Shown: positions 17,716-28,606, counted from the first letter of the stretch. The stretch is 64,000 nt of DNA from Pseudomonas sp. G34 (GCF_031119625.1 NZ_JAVHZV010000030.1:62001-126000); one strand, 5' to 3'. The notes: generated from the letters alone by a model not told the origin. Numbers and translations are program-made.

Positions 17716-17752
17716 ACTCCGCATCGCCTGCTGGCGAAATGGCGGAGTTTTT
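17716..17752 (+). terminator. Partial terminator (attenuator) between rpsU and dnaG
   Basis: ACTCCGC/GCGGAGT form the outer stem, with an inner TCGCC/GGCGA stem, followed by five T. It lies inside the operon, so it is expected to lower dnaG and rpoD transcription relative to rpsU. Confidence 0.75.
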
Positions 17753-17793
17753 GCGTTTGTGCCGCTACTCATTCTGGACACCCCTGAGCGTCT

Positions 17794-19779
17794 ATGGCCG
17801 GCCTGATCCCGCAATCCTTCATCGATGACCTGCTCAACCGCACCGACATCGTCGATGTGGTGAGTTCGCGCATCCAGCTGAAGAAGACCGGCAAGAACTA
17901 CAGCGCCTGCTGCCCGTTCCACAAGGAAAAGACCCCCTCCTTCACCGTCAGCCCGGACAAGCAGTTCTACTACTGCTTCGGCTGCGGCGCCGGCGGCAAC
18001 GCCCTGGGCTTCGTGATGGATCACGACCAGACGGAATTTCCCCAGGCGGTCGAGGAGCTGGCCAAGTGCGCCGGCATGGACGTACCGCGCGAGGACAACG
18101 GGCGCGGCGGTGGCAAGCCCCGCCAGCCGACCGACTCGCCGCTCTACGCCTTGCTCAAGGCAGCTGCCGACTATTACCGACAGGCCCTGAAAAGCCACCC
18201 GCAGCGCCGCGCCGCGGTCGAGTACCTGAAAGGTCGCGGCCTGTCCGGCGAAATCGCCCGCGACTTCGGCCTCGGCTTCGCCCCGCCGGGCTGGGACAAC
18301 CTGCTCAAGCACCTGGCCGGTGACAGCCTGCAGCACAAGGCGATGATCGACGCCGGCCTGCTGGTGGAGAACCCCGACAGCGGCAAGCGCTACGACCGCT
18401 TTCGTGACCGGGTGATCTTCCCCATTCATGACAGCCGCGGCCGGGTGATCGCCTTTGGCGGCCGGGTGCTGGGCGACGACAAGCCCAAGTACCTGAACTC
18501 CCCGGAAACCCCGGTCTTCCACAAGGGCCAGGAACTCTACGGCCTCTATGAGGCGCGTAAAAACAACCGCAACCTCGACGAGATCATGGTGGTCGAGGGC
18601 TACATGGACGTCATCGCCCTGGCCCAGCAGGGCCTGCGCAATGCCGTGGCGACCCTCGGCACCGCCACCAGCGAAGAACACCTCAAGCGCATATTCCGTC
18701 TGGTGCCGAGCGTGCTGTTCTGCTTCGATGGTGACCAGGCCGGCCGCAACGCCGCCTGGCGCGCACTGGAAGCCGCCCTGCCCAACCTGCAGGATGGCCG
18801 CCGCGCACGCTTTCTGTTCCTGCCCGACGGCGAAGACCCGGATACCCTGGTGCGCAGCGAAGGCACCGACGCCTTCCAGGCGCGCATACACCAACACGCC
18901 CAGCCGCTGGCCGACTACTTCTTCCAGCAACTGAGCGAGGAAGCCGACCCACGCTCGCTGGAAGGCAAGGCGCATCTGGTCACCCTGGCAGTGCCGCTGA
19001 TCGACAAGATCCCCGGCAACACGCTGCGCGCCCTGATGCGCCAGCGCCTGACCCAGATCACCGGGCTGGACATCAATGCCATGGGCCAGGCACAGGCAGC
19101 CCCCACGCGCCAGTCGAGCAGCACCAGCCAGCAGAGCGTCGACAGCCATGCTCCGCCACTCGAGAATATTCCGGACAGCGCCTATTACGACGCCCCGCAA
19201 GGCTATGAAGAGCAGGCAATACCCGCCCAGGCATTCGAGCGCCCGGCAAGAAAGCCGGGTAAAAGCGAATGGAAGAAAGACGGCGGCAAATGGCACAAGA
19301 AAGGCCGTGACGACTACCACCCGCCACGTACCGCGGTCAGCGTCGAGTCGCCACACCTGAGCGCCTTGCGCAGCCTGCTGCACCACCCCGAATTGGCGCA
19401 GAAGGTCGAGGATGTCAGCAACTTCGCCGCCGAAGACGACACTTATGCCCAGCTACTGGTGGCCCTGGTAGGCACCCTGCAGAAGCAGCCGAACCTGCGC
19501 TCGCTGCAGCTGATCGCCCGCTGGCATGGCACCGAACAGGGCCGCCTGCTGAAAGTATTGGCAGAAAAAGAATGGTTGATCGATCAGGACAACCTTGAAC
19601 GGCAGTTTTTCGACACCATTACTACACTTGCCCATAACCAGTCGCTAAAGCGACGCGAAACCGCTCTGCGCAGCATCATGCAGAAAAGCCCGAGCGAACT
19701 CACCGACGAGGAAAAGGCTCTATTGCGCGAGCATTACAGCAGCCTCTACTCGCCTAGCAAGACCCCAACTGGCGCCTGA
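17794..19779 (+). CDS. dnaG: DNA primase DnaG
   Basis: 661 residues; makes RNA primers for replication. N-terminal zinc ribbon with C40, H43, C61 and C64 (CCPFHKEKTPSF, YYCFGCGAGGN). The central TOPRIM domain carries EGYMDVIAL and FDGDQAGRNAAWRA. The C-terminal helicase-binding domain is separated by a low-complexity linker (about residues 425-510, rich in Q, S, P and K). A yqeY-like gene found between rpsU and dnaG in P. aeruginosa is absent here. Confidence 0.97.
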   Translation: MAGLIPQSFIDDLLNRTDIVDVVSSRIQLKKTGKNYSACCPFHKEKTPSFTVSPDKQFYYCFGCGAGGNALGFVMDHDQTEFPQAVEELAKCAGMDVPREDNGRGGGKPRQPTDSPLYALLKAAADYYRQALKSHPQRRAAVEYLKGRGLSGEIARDFGLGFAPPGWDNLLKHLAGDSLQHKAMIDAGLLVENPDSGKRYDRFRDRVIFPIHDSRGRVIAFGGRVLGDDKPKYLNSPETPVFHKGQELYGLYEARKNNRNLDEIMVVEGYMDVIALAQQGLRNAVATLGTATSEEHLKRIFRLVPSVLFCFDGDQAGRNAAWRALEAALPNLQDGRRARFLFLPDGEDPDTLVRSEGTDAFQARIHQHAQPLADYFFQQLSEEADPRSLEGKAHLVTLAVPLIDKIPGNTLRALMRQRLTQITGLDINAMGQAQAAPTRQSSSTSQQSVDSHAPPLENIPDSAYYDAPQGYEEQAIPAQAFERPARKPGKSEWKKDGGKWHKKGRDDYHPPRTAVSVESPHLSALRSLLHHPELAQKVEDVSNFAAEDDTYAQLLVALVGTLQKQPNLRSLQLIARWHGTEQGRLLKVLAEKEWLIDQDNLERQFFDTITTLAHNQSLKRRETALRSIMQKSPSELTDEEKALLREHYSSLYSPSKTPTGA

Positions 19780-19813
19780 GCGCCGAGCTGAGGTATAATC
19801 CTCGGCTTGTTTT
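19779..19813 (+). promoter_or_regulatory. Candidate -10 element within a hairpin before rpoD
   Basis: A consensus TATAAT (19794-19799) sits just after dnaG and is bracketed by GAGG/CCTC and outer GCCGAG/CTCGGC arms followed by TTGTTTT. It could be an internal rpoD promoter, an attenuator, or both. I see no good -35 at 17 bases, so the promoter reading is weak. Confidence 0.4.
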
Positions 19814-19846
19814 CAGCCCGCCAAGACCTTAAGTGGATAGGGTGTT

Positions 19847-21694
<1,848 letters not shown>

Positions 21695-21708
21695 GGTTTC
21701 CCGGGTAC

Positions 21709-21747
21709 AAAAAATGCCGGTCAGTTTGCGCTGACCGGCATTTTTTT
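21709..21747. terminator. Strong bidirectional terminator after rpoD
   Basis: A 10-bp perfect stem TGCCGGTCAG/CTGACCGGCA, preceded by six A and followed by seven T, so it works on both strands. It closes the rpsU-dnaG-rpoD operon. Confidence 0.95.
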
Positions 21748-21851
21748 ATGGTTCATCGCATTTTCGCATGACATCGGACTGGCAAGTTTGTGTGCGTATT
21801 ACTTACTGGTTTCGCACTATCCATTACCGCGTCTACTGAACCTTTGTGTTG

Positions 21852-22341
21852 CGCCCCTTACGGGCGCCACACCTTGATTCGCTTCGCTCACCCTTCGGGC
21901 CAGCCTGCGGCTGTTACTGCGCTTCGCTACGTTTCTTTGCTTGCCCAAGAAAGGTGTGCCAAAGAAGGGCACCCCGACATCCGGGTTTCGCTTCGCTCAA
22001 CTTCCCTCGCTCCGGTGCCGCTCCGGGGGCCGGGCCGCGAGCTTGCGACATCTCCGGGAGATCAAAGTCGGTAGCGTTTGGCTTTTGCTCTTGAAGAGCG
22101 ATCTCACAGACGACGTTCAAGCCCCCTTCAGCAGGCCGAGTGGAATCGCCAGGTAAGGGGTTGAGCGACATGGATGTCGCGAGAGCTGCGACGGGCCAGG
22201 GATGGCCCTTCGCAGCGTGCCCCTGGAGTGGTGGTGGAATGAGGGAACCCCGGCGCAGCCGGGGCCGGATGGTGGGGTGCCCTTCTCTTTGGTTACTTTC
22301 TCTTGGGCAAGCAAGAGAAAGTGACTCGCCCGTAAGGGGCG
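21852..22341. repeat. 490-bp element with perfect 15-bp terminal inverted repeats
   Basis: Ends are CGCCCCTTACGGGCG (21852-21866) and its exact reverse complement (22327-22341). A second, imperfect inverted pair lies inside: 21931-21975 (containing TTGCTTGCCCAAGAAAG and GAAGGGCACCCC) against 22274-22322. Short open frames inside show no recognisable family and are not called. It occupies most of the 768-bp gap between the rpoD terminator and yjiA. It is probably a non-autonomous mobile or dispersed repeat. An AT-rich weak hairpin (22439-22457) near the yjiA end may end that transcript. Confidence 0.75.
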
Positions 22342-22515
22342 AAACCCACTAGTCCAGGCGGCGGGCCAATGGAGAGTGCCAAGTCATCGGCAGCGAACAC
22401 TTATTCGCCAGTCCAGTATCAAGCGCATCCTCCCCGGGAAAATGTGAAGAACATTTTTATGCCCTGCCATTTTTGCCAGGTAGCCTACTGAGCGTCGCAA
22501 GCAATGTTGGAAACC

Positions 22516-23481
22516 TCAGGCATTCACCTCGGCAAAACCCTGACGAATCGCCTCCTCCGGCAGGCTGTCGCCGATAAACACCATCACGCTTTCGCGCTTC
22601 TCGTCGGCGCCCCACTCGCTGTCCCAGTCGAAGCCATAGAGCCGCAGCACGCCCTGGAACACCATGCGGCGCTCTTCGCCGGCAATGCTCAGCACGCCTT
22701 TGTAGCGCAGCAGCGAATTGCCGTGTTCCTCGAGCAACGTCTCCATGAAGCCACTGAGCCGATCCAGATCCAGCGGCTGGTCGCTGCTCAGCACCAGCGT
22801 GGCGATGCGGTCGACGCTCTTGCCCGGCATGACCGGTCGCAGGCTTGGCGCTAAATCGGCATTCAGATTGAAGCCGCGCACGTCGAGCAGCTCGGCCAGG
22901 TCGATACGCCCATGCTCGACCACGCGGATCGGCGCCCGCCGGTTGATCCGTTGCAGGCGCGTGGTAAGGGCAGCACGGGCAGTGTCATCGACCAGGTCGG
23001 TCTTGCTCAGCAGGATGCGGTCGGCAAAGCCGACCTGGGCCTGGGCGATGGTTTCCTGCAGATGGCGCTCGGCATTGGCAGCGTCCACCAGGGTGATGAT
23101 GCCGTCCAGCACGTAACGGTCGCAGAGCTCTTCGGTGGCGAAAAAGGTTTGCGCCACCGGCGCCGGGTCGGCGAGGCCGGTGCATTCGATGACCAGACGA
23201 TCAAAGGCCAGCTCACCACTGTCGAGCTTCTCGAGCAGCAGAAACAGCGCCTTCTCCAGCTCGACGTGAATGGAGCAGCACACGCAGCCGTTGGCCAGGG
23301 TCAGCACCTGCACCGGCTCGCTGCCGAGCAACTGGCTGTCGATCGGCATTTCGCTGTATTCGTTTTCGATCACGGCGATCTTCAGGCCGTGCTCGGCCTT
23401 GAGGATGTGGCGCAGCAGCGTGGTTTTACCAGCACCGAGAAAACCGCTGAGCACGGTGACCGGAATGGGGGTGAAGGACAT
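22516..23481 (-). CDS. yjiA: CobW/YjiA-family G3E GTPase
   Basis: 321 residues with P-loop GFLGAGKTT, the GCVCC metal-binding motif (CxCC), switch region ECTGLADP and SKTDLVD for guanine recognition; the C-terminal CobW domain is complete. Family members are metal-binding GTPases that chaperone metals or insert cofactors. The order cstA-yjiX-yjiA is the same as the E. coli btsT-yjiX-yjiA cluster, so a link to the transporter is likely but undefined. The ATG at 23481 (MSFTPIPVTVLSGF) was chosen over one eight codons upstream. Confidence 0.9.
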   Translation of the reverse strand: MSFTPIPVTVLSGFLGAGKTTLLRHILKAEHGLKIAVIENEYSEMPIDSQLLGSEPVQVLTLANGCVCCSIHVELEKALFLLLEKLDSGELAFDRLVIECTGLADPAPVAQTFFATEELCDRYVLDGIITLVDAANAERHLQETIAQAQVGFADRILLSKTDLVDDTARAALTTRLQRINRRAPIRVVEHGRIDLAELLDVRGFNLNADLAPSLRPVMPGKSVDRIATLVLSSDQPLDLDRLSGFMETLLEEHGNSLLRYKGVLSIAGEERRMVFQGVLRLYGFDWDSEWGADEKRESVMVFIGDSLPEEAIRQGFAEVNA

Positions 23482-23561
23482 AAAAAGCGTTCCTCTGAAT
23501 GCCACACGCCACGACTAGGCGTGGCGTGTGGTGCTTGAAGCGGGCGCTCAGCCCGGCGAGA

Positions 23562-23765
23562 TCAACAGCAGCGCACCGGCCGCCCCTTGCCGCCACCATA
23601 GCGCGCTTCCTGGCGCTCGCGGAAGAAGGCTTCGTAGCTCATTACCGGCTGGTCCGGGTGCTTGTTGGCCATGTGCTCGACGTAGGTGTCGTAGTCGGGC
23701 ATGCCCACCAGCATCCGTGCAGCCTGGCCGAGGTACTTGCCCATGCGGCTGAGATCATTGAACAC
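23562..23765 (-). CDS. yjiX: YbdD/YjiX family small protein
   Basis: 67 residues from a GTG at 23765 (then FNDLSRMGKYLGQAARMLVG). The hallmark PDYDTYVEHM and the basic tail are present. Family members always follow CstA-type transporters, as here; function is unknown. The start overlaps the cstA end by 11 bases. It ends in an RCC motif that is slightly unusual. The longer open frame upstream lies within cstA and is not supported. Confidence 0.9.
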   Translation of the reverse strand: MFNDLSRMGKYLGQAARMLVGMPDYDTYVEHMANKHPDQPVMSYEAFFRERQEARYGGGKGRPVRCC

Positions 23766-25836
23766 GGGCGACCTCCGGTGCGTCAGCGGGAAGCGCCTGA
23801 TACGGCGCCTCCTGATCGGTACGCAGCGCCTTGCTCCAGGCGGCACGGCCGACCTTGATGGCGTAGAACAGCACGCTGAGCACCACGAACAGGAACAGCA
23901 CGGTAAGCGTGGCGTTGGTGTAGGCGTTGAAGATCACGTGCTGCATCTGGCCGATGTCCTTGGCCGGGGCGATGACCTGACCGGCGTCCAGGGCAGCCTG
24001 GTACTTCTTGGCCAGGGCCAGGAAGCCCACCGCCGGGTTCGGGTCGAGCAGCTTGATCAAACCTGCGGTGGTGGTGCAGATCAGCAGCCAGGTGGCCGGG
24101 ATCAGGGTCACCCACACGTAGCGCTCGCGCTTCATCTTGATCAGCACCACGGTGCCAAGCATCAGCGCGATACCGGCGAGCATCTGGTTGGAGATGCCGA
24201 ACAGCGGCCACAGGGTGTTGATGCCGCCCAGCGGATCGATCACGCCCTGGTACAGCAACCAGCCCCACAGGGCCACGCAGCCGGCCGTGGCGATCACGTT
24301 GGCGGTCCACGACTCGGTTTTCTTCAGGGCCGGCACGAAGTTGCCGAGCAGGTCCTGCAGCATGAAGCGACCGGCGCGGGTACCGGCGTCCACTGCGGTG
24401 AGGATGAACAACGCCTCGAAGAGGATCGCGAAGTGGTACCAGAACGCCATGGTGTTCTCACCTGGCAGCACGCTGTGGAGGATCTGCGCGATGCCCACGG
24501 CGAGGGTCGGTGCACCGCCGGCACGGGCCAGGACGGTGTTCTCGCCGATATCGCGGGCGACCGCCTCGAGCTGCTCGGGAGTGATCATGAAGCCCCAGCT
24601 GCTGACCGTGGCGGCTACCGACTGAACATCCGAGCCAACCAGTGCCGCCGGGCTGTTCATGGCGAAGTAGATGCCCGGCTCGATCACCGAGGCGGCGACC
24701 ATGGCCATGATGGCCACGAAGGACTCCATCAGCATGCCGCCGTAACCGATGTAGCGGGCGTGGGTTTCGTTGGCCAGCAGCTTGGGCGTGGTGCCCGAGC
24801 TGATCAGCGCGTGGAAGCCGGACACCGCTCCGCAGGCGATGGTGATGAACAGGAACGGGAACAGGGTGCCCTTCCACACCGGGCCGCTGCCGTCGGTGAA
24901 CTGGGTCAGCGCCGGCATCTTCAGCTCGGGCATGACCACCAGGATGCCGATGGCCAGGGCGATGATGGTGCCGATCTTCAGGAAGGTCGACAGGTAGTCG
25001 CGCGGCGCCAGGATCAGCCACACCGGCAGTACCGCGGCGACGAAACCGTAGCCGATCAGCATCCAGGTGATCTGCACGCCGGTGAAGGTGAAGGCCGGCC
25101 CCCACACCGGGTCAGCGGCGACCACGCCACCCAGCCAGATCGAGCCGAGCAGCAGGATCACCCCGATCAGGGAGATCTCGCCGATGCGGCCCGGGCGGAC
25201 GTAGCGCATGTAGACGCCCATGAACATCGCGATGGGGATGGTCGCCATCACCGTGAACATGCCCCACGGGCTTTCCGCCAGGGCCTTGACGACGATCAGC
25301 GCCAGCACCGCGAGGATGATGATCATGATCAGGAAACAGCCGAACAGCGCGATGGTGCCGGGGATGCGGCCCATCTCCTCGCGAACCATGTCGCCCAGGG
25401 AGCGGCCGTTGCGGCGGGTGGAGAGGAACAGCACCATGAAGTCCTGCACGGCACCGGCCAGCACCACGCCGGCGATCAGCCAGAGGGTGCCCGGCAGGTA
25501 GCCCATCTGCGCGGCGAGGACCGGGCCGACCAGCGGGCCGGCGCCAGCGATGGCGGCGAAGTGGTGACCGAAAAGGATGTGCTTGTTGGTCGGAACGTAG
25601 TCCAGGCCATCGTTGTTGAGCACCGCAGGGGTGGCGCGGCTGGGGTCGAGCTGCATCACCTTGGTGGCGATGAACAGGCTGTAGTAGCGGTAGGTAACGA
25701 GGTAGATCGCCACGGCAGCGACGACGATCCACAAGGCATTGATCGACTCGCCGCGGTTCAGCGCCACGGTGCCCAGGGCGAAGGCGCCCAGCAACGCGAC
25801 CGCAAACCAGGCGATATGGCTGGCCATTCTGGTCAT
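23755..25836 (-). CDS. cstA: CstA/BtsT-family carbon starvation (pyruvate/peptide) transporter
   Basis: 693 residues with many hydrophobic segments, the CstA family pattern (LFGHHFAAIAGAGPLVGPVLAAQMGYLPG near the N-terminus, written in part here) and a C-terminal DUF4161-like region. Family members carry pyruvate (BtsT, CstA) or peptides. The ATG at 25836 (MTRMASHIAWF) has GGAGAT at a good distance; the next ATG (25827) lacks a ribosome site. It leads the cstA-yjiX-yjiA operon and is divergent from a histidine kinase-regulator pair, which likely controls it. Confidence 0.92.
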   Translation of the reverse strand: MTRMASHIAWFAVALLGAFALGTVALNRGESINALWIVVAAVAIYLVTYRYYSLFIATKVMQLDPSRATPAVLNNDGLDYVPTNKHILFGHHFAAIAGAGPLVGPVLAAQMGYLPGTLWLIAGVVLAGAVQDFMVLFLSTRRNGRSLGDMVREEMGRIPGTIALFGCFLIMIIILAVLALIVVKALAESPWGMFTVMATIPIAMFMGVYMRYVRPGRIGEISLIGVILLLGSIWLGGVVAADPVWGPAFTFTGVQITWMLIGYGFVAAVLPVWLILAPRDYLSTFLKIGTIIALAIGILVVMPELKMPALTQFTDGSGPVWKGTLFPFLFITIACGAVSGFHALISSGTTPKLLANETHARYIGYGGMLMESFVAIMAMVAASVIEPGIYFAMNSPAALVGSDVQSVAATVSSWGFMITPEQLEAVARDIGENTVLARAGGAPTLAVGIAQILHSVLPGENTMAFWYHFAILFEALFILTAVDAGTRAGRFMLQDLLGNFVPALKKTESWTANVIATAGCVALWGWLLYQGVIDPLGGINTLWPLFGISNQMLAGIALMLGTVVLIKMKRERYVWVTLIPATWLLICTTTAGLIKLLDPNPAVGFLALAKKYQAALDAGQVIAPAKDIGQMQHVIFNAYTNATLTVLFLFVVLSVLFYAIKVGRAAWSKALRTDQEAPYQALPADAPEVARVQ

Positions 25837-26074
25837 TGAACATCTCCAGCCGCAGGCCGTGGCCCACGACATCATTGTTATTGTGATGCTCTGCAAGCGG
25901 AGCCTGCCAACTATCCCCCCATGGCCCCCTGGCAGTAATTCGCAAAACTACCCACGCCCCGCTGCGTATAACTACGTAACAGCACAGCGCCACTGCCAGC
26001 CGCACGACGCCGCTTTGTGTATGCTCGGCGGCTTCTCAGCCGCCGCCGGGCGGCCCGGTTGCCAGGAGTGCCCA

Positions 26075-27448
26075 ATGCAACTCAAGCACAAGATCGTCGC
26101 CCTGAGCCTGCTGCCCATGCTGCTGGCCGTGGCCGTGGTGTGCCTGCTGGTGCTGGTCCAGAACCAGCGCCTGGGCAACCAGCAGGCCCAGCTCATCGAG
26201 CACAGCATCCTTGGCAGCAAGCAGGCCGAGCTCAAGCACTACGTGGAAATGGCCATGAGCAGCATCGCGCCGCTGTACCACAGCGGCCGCGACGACGAGC
26301 AAACCAAGCGCCAGGTGCTGGCGCTGCTGCAGCGCATCAACTTCGGCAGCGACGGCTACTTCTTCGTCTACGACCGTAACGGCAAGAACCTCATGCATCC
26401 GCGCCAGGCGGCGCTGGTGGGCAAGGACTTGTGGAACATGACCGACCCCCATGGCCTGCCGGTGATCCAGGCATTGCTCCGCAGTGCCACCGCAGGCGAC
26501 GGTTTCCAGCGCTACGCCTGGCAGAAGCCCTCCACCGGCCAGGTGGCCGAAAAGCTCGCCTACGTGACCCAGCTCGACCGCTGGGGCTGGATACTCGGCA
26601 CCGGCATCTACCTGGAAGACGTCGACAAGGCCATCGCCCAGGTTCGCCACGACGTGGGCAGCGGCATCCGCACCACCATGCTGGCCATCGCCATCGTCGC
26701 GCTGATCGCGGTGCTGCTGGTGTTCGCCAGCGGCCTGACCCTCAACGTCAGCGAACAGCGTCTGGCCGACCGTCGGCAGCAGCAGCTGACCCAGCGCATC
26801 ATCACCTCCCAGGAGGAAGAACGCTCGCGGCTGTCCCGGGAACTGCACGACGGCATCAGCCAGTTGCTGGTGTCGATCAAGTTCAAGTTCGAGCTGGCTG
26901 CCCACGAGCTGGACGCCGGCAAGCCCAGCGCCGCGCACACCCTGCGCCAGGGTATCGAACGCCTGGCCGGGGCGATCGGCGAAGTGCGGCGCATCTCCCA
27001 CGACCTGCACCCCTCGCTGCTCGACACCCTCGGCCTGGCCTCGGCGATCGGCCAGCTGGCCAGCGAATTCGAGCAGCGCAGCGGCCTGCGCGTGGACTAT
27101 GACAACCGCCTGGGCGACACGCGCCTGAGCGAGGACATGAACGTGGCGCTGTTTCGCATCCTCCAGGAGGCGCTGACCAATATCGAACGCCACGCCAGGG
27201 CCGGCCAGGTGGCCATCCAGCTGACCGGCAACCACCGCCGGGTCAAACTGCGCATCAGCGACGACGGCAGCGGCTTCAGCCCGCGCCAGGCCGAGCAGAG
27301 CGGTGGCATCGGCCTGCGTAACATTCGCGAGCGGGTCGAGCACTTTGGCGGCGAGTTCAGCATCGCCTCCACCTCGGCCGGCACCGTTCTCAGCGTCGCC
27401 CTGTTACTCTCAGCCGACGTGCAACAACCCCGGACCGCGCCCGCATGA
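26075..27448 (+). CDS. Cache-domain sensor histidine kinase (NarX/DegS type HisKA_3)
   Basis: 457 residues. TM1 about 7-29, a periplasmic single-Cache domain (about 35-185; GYFFVYDRNGKNLMHP and GWILGTGIYLED are typical), TM2 about 200-220. Then HisKA_3 with the phospho-histidine in SRELHDGISQLL (about H258), and an HATPase_c with DDGSGFS and GGIGLRNIRERV. The ATG at 26075 follows AGGAG. Its TGA overlaps the next gene (ATGA). Cache domains of this kind bind small carboxylates in known cases. The position beside cstA makes a pyruvate- or acetate-type ligand plausible, as inference. Confidence 0.92.
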   Translation: MQLKHKIVALSLLPMLLAVAVVCLLVLVQNQRLGNQQAQLIEHSILGSKQAELKHYVEMAMSSIAPLYHSGRDDEQTKRQVLALLQRINFGSDGYFFVYDRNGKNLMHPRQAALVGKDLWNMTDPHGLPVIQALLRSATAGDGFQRYAWQKPSTGQVAEKLAYVTQLDRWGWILGTGIYLEDVDKAIAQVRHDVGSGIRTTMLAIAIVALIAVLLVFASGLTLNVSEQRLADRRQQQLTQRIITSQEEERSRLSRELHDGISQLLVSIKFKFELAAHELDAGKPSAAHTLRQGIERLAGAIGEVRRISHDLHPSLLDTLGLASAIGQLASEFEQRSGLRVDYDNRLGDTRLSEDMNVALFRILQEALTNIERHARAGQVAIQLTGNHRRVKLRISDDGSGFSPRQAEQSGGIGLRNIRERVEHFGGEFSIASTSAGTVLSVALLLSADVQQPRTAPA

Positions 27449-28071
27449 AGACCATCCGCATCGCCCTCGTCGACGACCACATCCTGGTGCGCGAAGGCAT
27501 CCGCACGCTGCTGTCGATGGTCGAGCACTTCGAGATCGCCGGTGAAGCCGGCAGTGGCAGCGAAGCGCTGGAACTGGTGGCCCGCGAACAACCGGACATC
27601 CTGCTGATGGACATCGGTCTCAAGGACATCAACGGCCTGGAGCTGACCGGCATCATCAGCAAGCGCCACCCGGCCACCAAGGTGCTGATCCTGAGCATGT
27701 ACGACAATCAGGAGTACGTGAGCAGCTCGCTACGCATGGGCGCCTCGGGCTACGTGCTCAAGGAGGCGCCGTCCCAGGACATCATCTCGGCCATCGAGGT
27801 GCTGGCGGTCGGCGGGCGCTTCTACAGCAACGACGTGGCCCACAAGCTGGCCCAGGAAGACAGTGAGGAAGGTGAACTCACCCCGCGCGAACGCCAGGTG
27901 CTGCTGATGATGGCCCAGGGCCTGAACAACAAGGCCATGGCCCGCGAACTGGCGATCAGCGTACGCACCGTGGAAACCTACCGGCTGAACATTCGCCGCA
28001 AACTGGATATCGAAAAGCCCGCCGACCTGGTCAAGCACGCCATGGAGTACGGCTGGTCGCCGCAAACCTGA
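27445..28071 (+). CDS. LuxR-family (NarL/FixJ type) response regulator
   Basis: 208 residues. The receiver domain has D10/D11, the phospho-acceptor D56 (ILLMDIGLKD) and K in GYVLKEAP. The LuxR helix-turn-helix is LTPRERQVLLMMAQGLNNKAMARE onward, shown in part. The start overlaps the kinase stop by four bases. Likely target: the divergent cstA promoter in the 238-bp gap 25837-26074. I could not pick out a convincing operator there. Confidence 0.93.
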   Translation: MKTIRIALVDDHILVREGIRTLLSMVEHFEIAGEAGSGSEALELVAREQPDILLMDIGLKDINGLELTGIISKRHPATKVLILSMYDNQEYVSSSLRMGASGYVLKEAPSQDIISAIEVLAVGGRFYSNDVAHKLAQEDSEEGELTPRERQVLLMMAQGLNNKAMARELAISVRTVETYRLNIRRKLDIEKPADLVKHAMEYGWSPQT

Positions 28072-28127
28072 CGCCCCGCCGAGCACGCATCCGACGACGC
28101 CACCGCGCGGCTTGGCTATAGTGGACG

Positions 28128-28172
28128 AGGGTCTGTTGCCGTTTCACGCGCGTTGAAACGGCAACAGACCCT
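28128..28172. repeat. 19-bp perfect inverted repeat upstream of mapZ
   Basis: Arms 28128-28146 and 28154-28172 are perfectly complementary (core GTCTGTTGCCGTTTCA) with loop CGCGCGT. It begins seven bases after a TATAGT (28116-28121) possible -10 and ends 22 bases before the mapZ ATG. No T-run follows, so terminator activity for the upstream kinase-regulator pair is uncertain. Confidence 0.75.
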
Positions 28173-28194
28173 AAACCAATAGAGGACAGCTTCC

Positions 28195-28566
28195 ATGAGT
28201 GACAACCACGAACGTCGGCGCTTCCAGCGCATCGCCTTCGACGCCCCCGCCGAGATCGTGCAGGGTGAGCAGAGCTGGCAAGTGGAACTGCACGACATCT
28301 CGTTCCGTGGCGTGCTGGTGCGCCGCCCGTGGAACTGGGAAGGCGACACCGGCCAGGACTACCTGCTGCGCATCGCCCTCGATGACAACCTGCAGGTGAG
28401 CATGCAGGTCGAACTGGTACACCGCGAAGAACGCGTGCTGGGCTTTCTCTGCCACCATATCGACCTCGACTCGATGAGCCATCTGCGCCGCCTGGTGGAA
28501 CTCAACCTGGGCGACGAACAGCTGCTCGAGCGCGAACTGGCAGCGCTCTGCGAAGACGACAACTAA
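28195..28566 (+). CDS. mapZ: PilZ-domain c-di-GMP receptor, MapZ ortholog
   Basis: 123 residues, a single PilZ domain. The c-di-GMP binding motifs are present: RRFQR (R8 to R12) and DISFRG (D34, S36, G39). The C-terminus HIDLDSMSHLRRLVELNLGD is nearly that of P. aeruginosa PA4608, which inhibits the CheR1 methyltransferase to couple c-di-GMP to chemotaxis. As in P. aeruginosa it lies close to radA and cstA. A long hairpin precedes it and a terminator follows. Confidence 0.9.
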   Translation: MSDNHERRRFQRIAFDAPAEIVQGEQSWQVELHDISFRGVLVRRPWNWEGDTGQDYLLRIALDDNLQVSMQVELVHREERVLGFLCHHIDLDSMSHLRRLVELNLGDEQLLERELAALCEDDN

Positions 28567-28570
28567 ACGA

Positions 28571-28606
28571 AAACGGCCGCGTCGGACAAAGCCGAACGCG
28601 ACCGTT
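28571..28606 (+). terminator. Terminator-like hairpin after mapZ
   Basis: AAACGG...CCGTTT with inner CGCGT/ACGCG and CGG/CCG pairs, one mismatch and one bulge. Five bases after the mapZ stop. It faces the small gene on the other strand and could serve both. Confidence 0.65.

Noticed and set aside
21790..22352. Several 65-94 residue frames in the 490-bp element
   Set aside because: They follow the inverted repeats, overlap each other in all frames and show no family.
23701..25839. 712-residue plus-strand frame over cstA
   Set aside because: Histidine/glutamine-rich artefact antisense to a clear membrane transporter.
25837..26074. Sigma-54 site upstream of cstA
   Set aside because: TTGGCAGG and CTTGCA are present but the GG to GC gap is 12, not 10.
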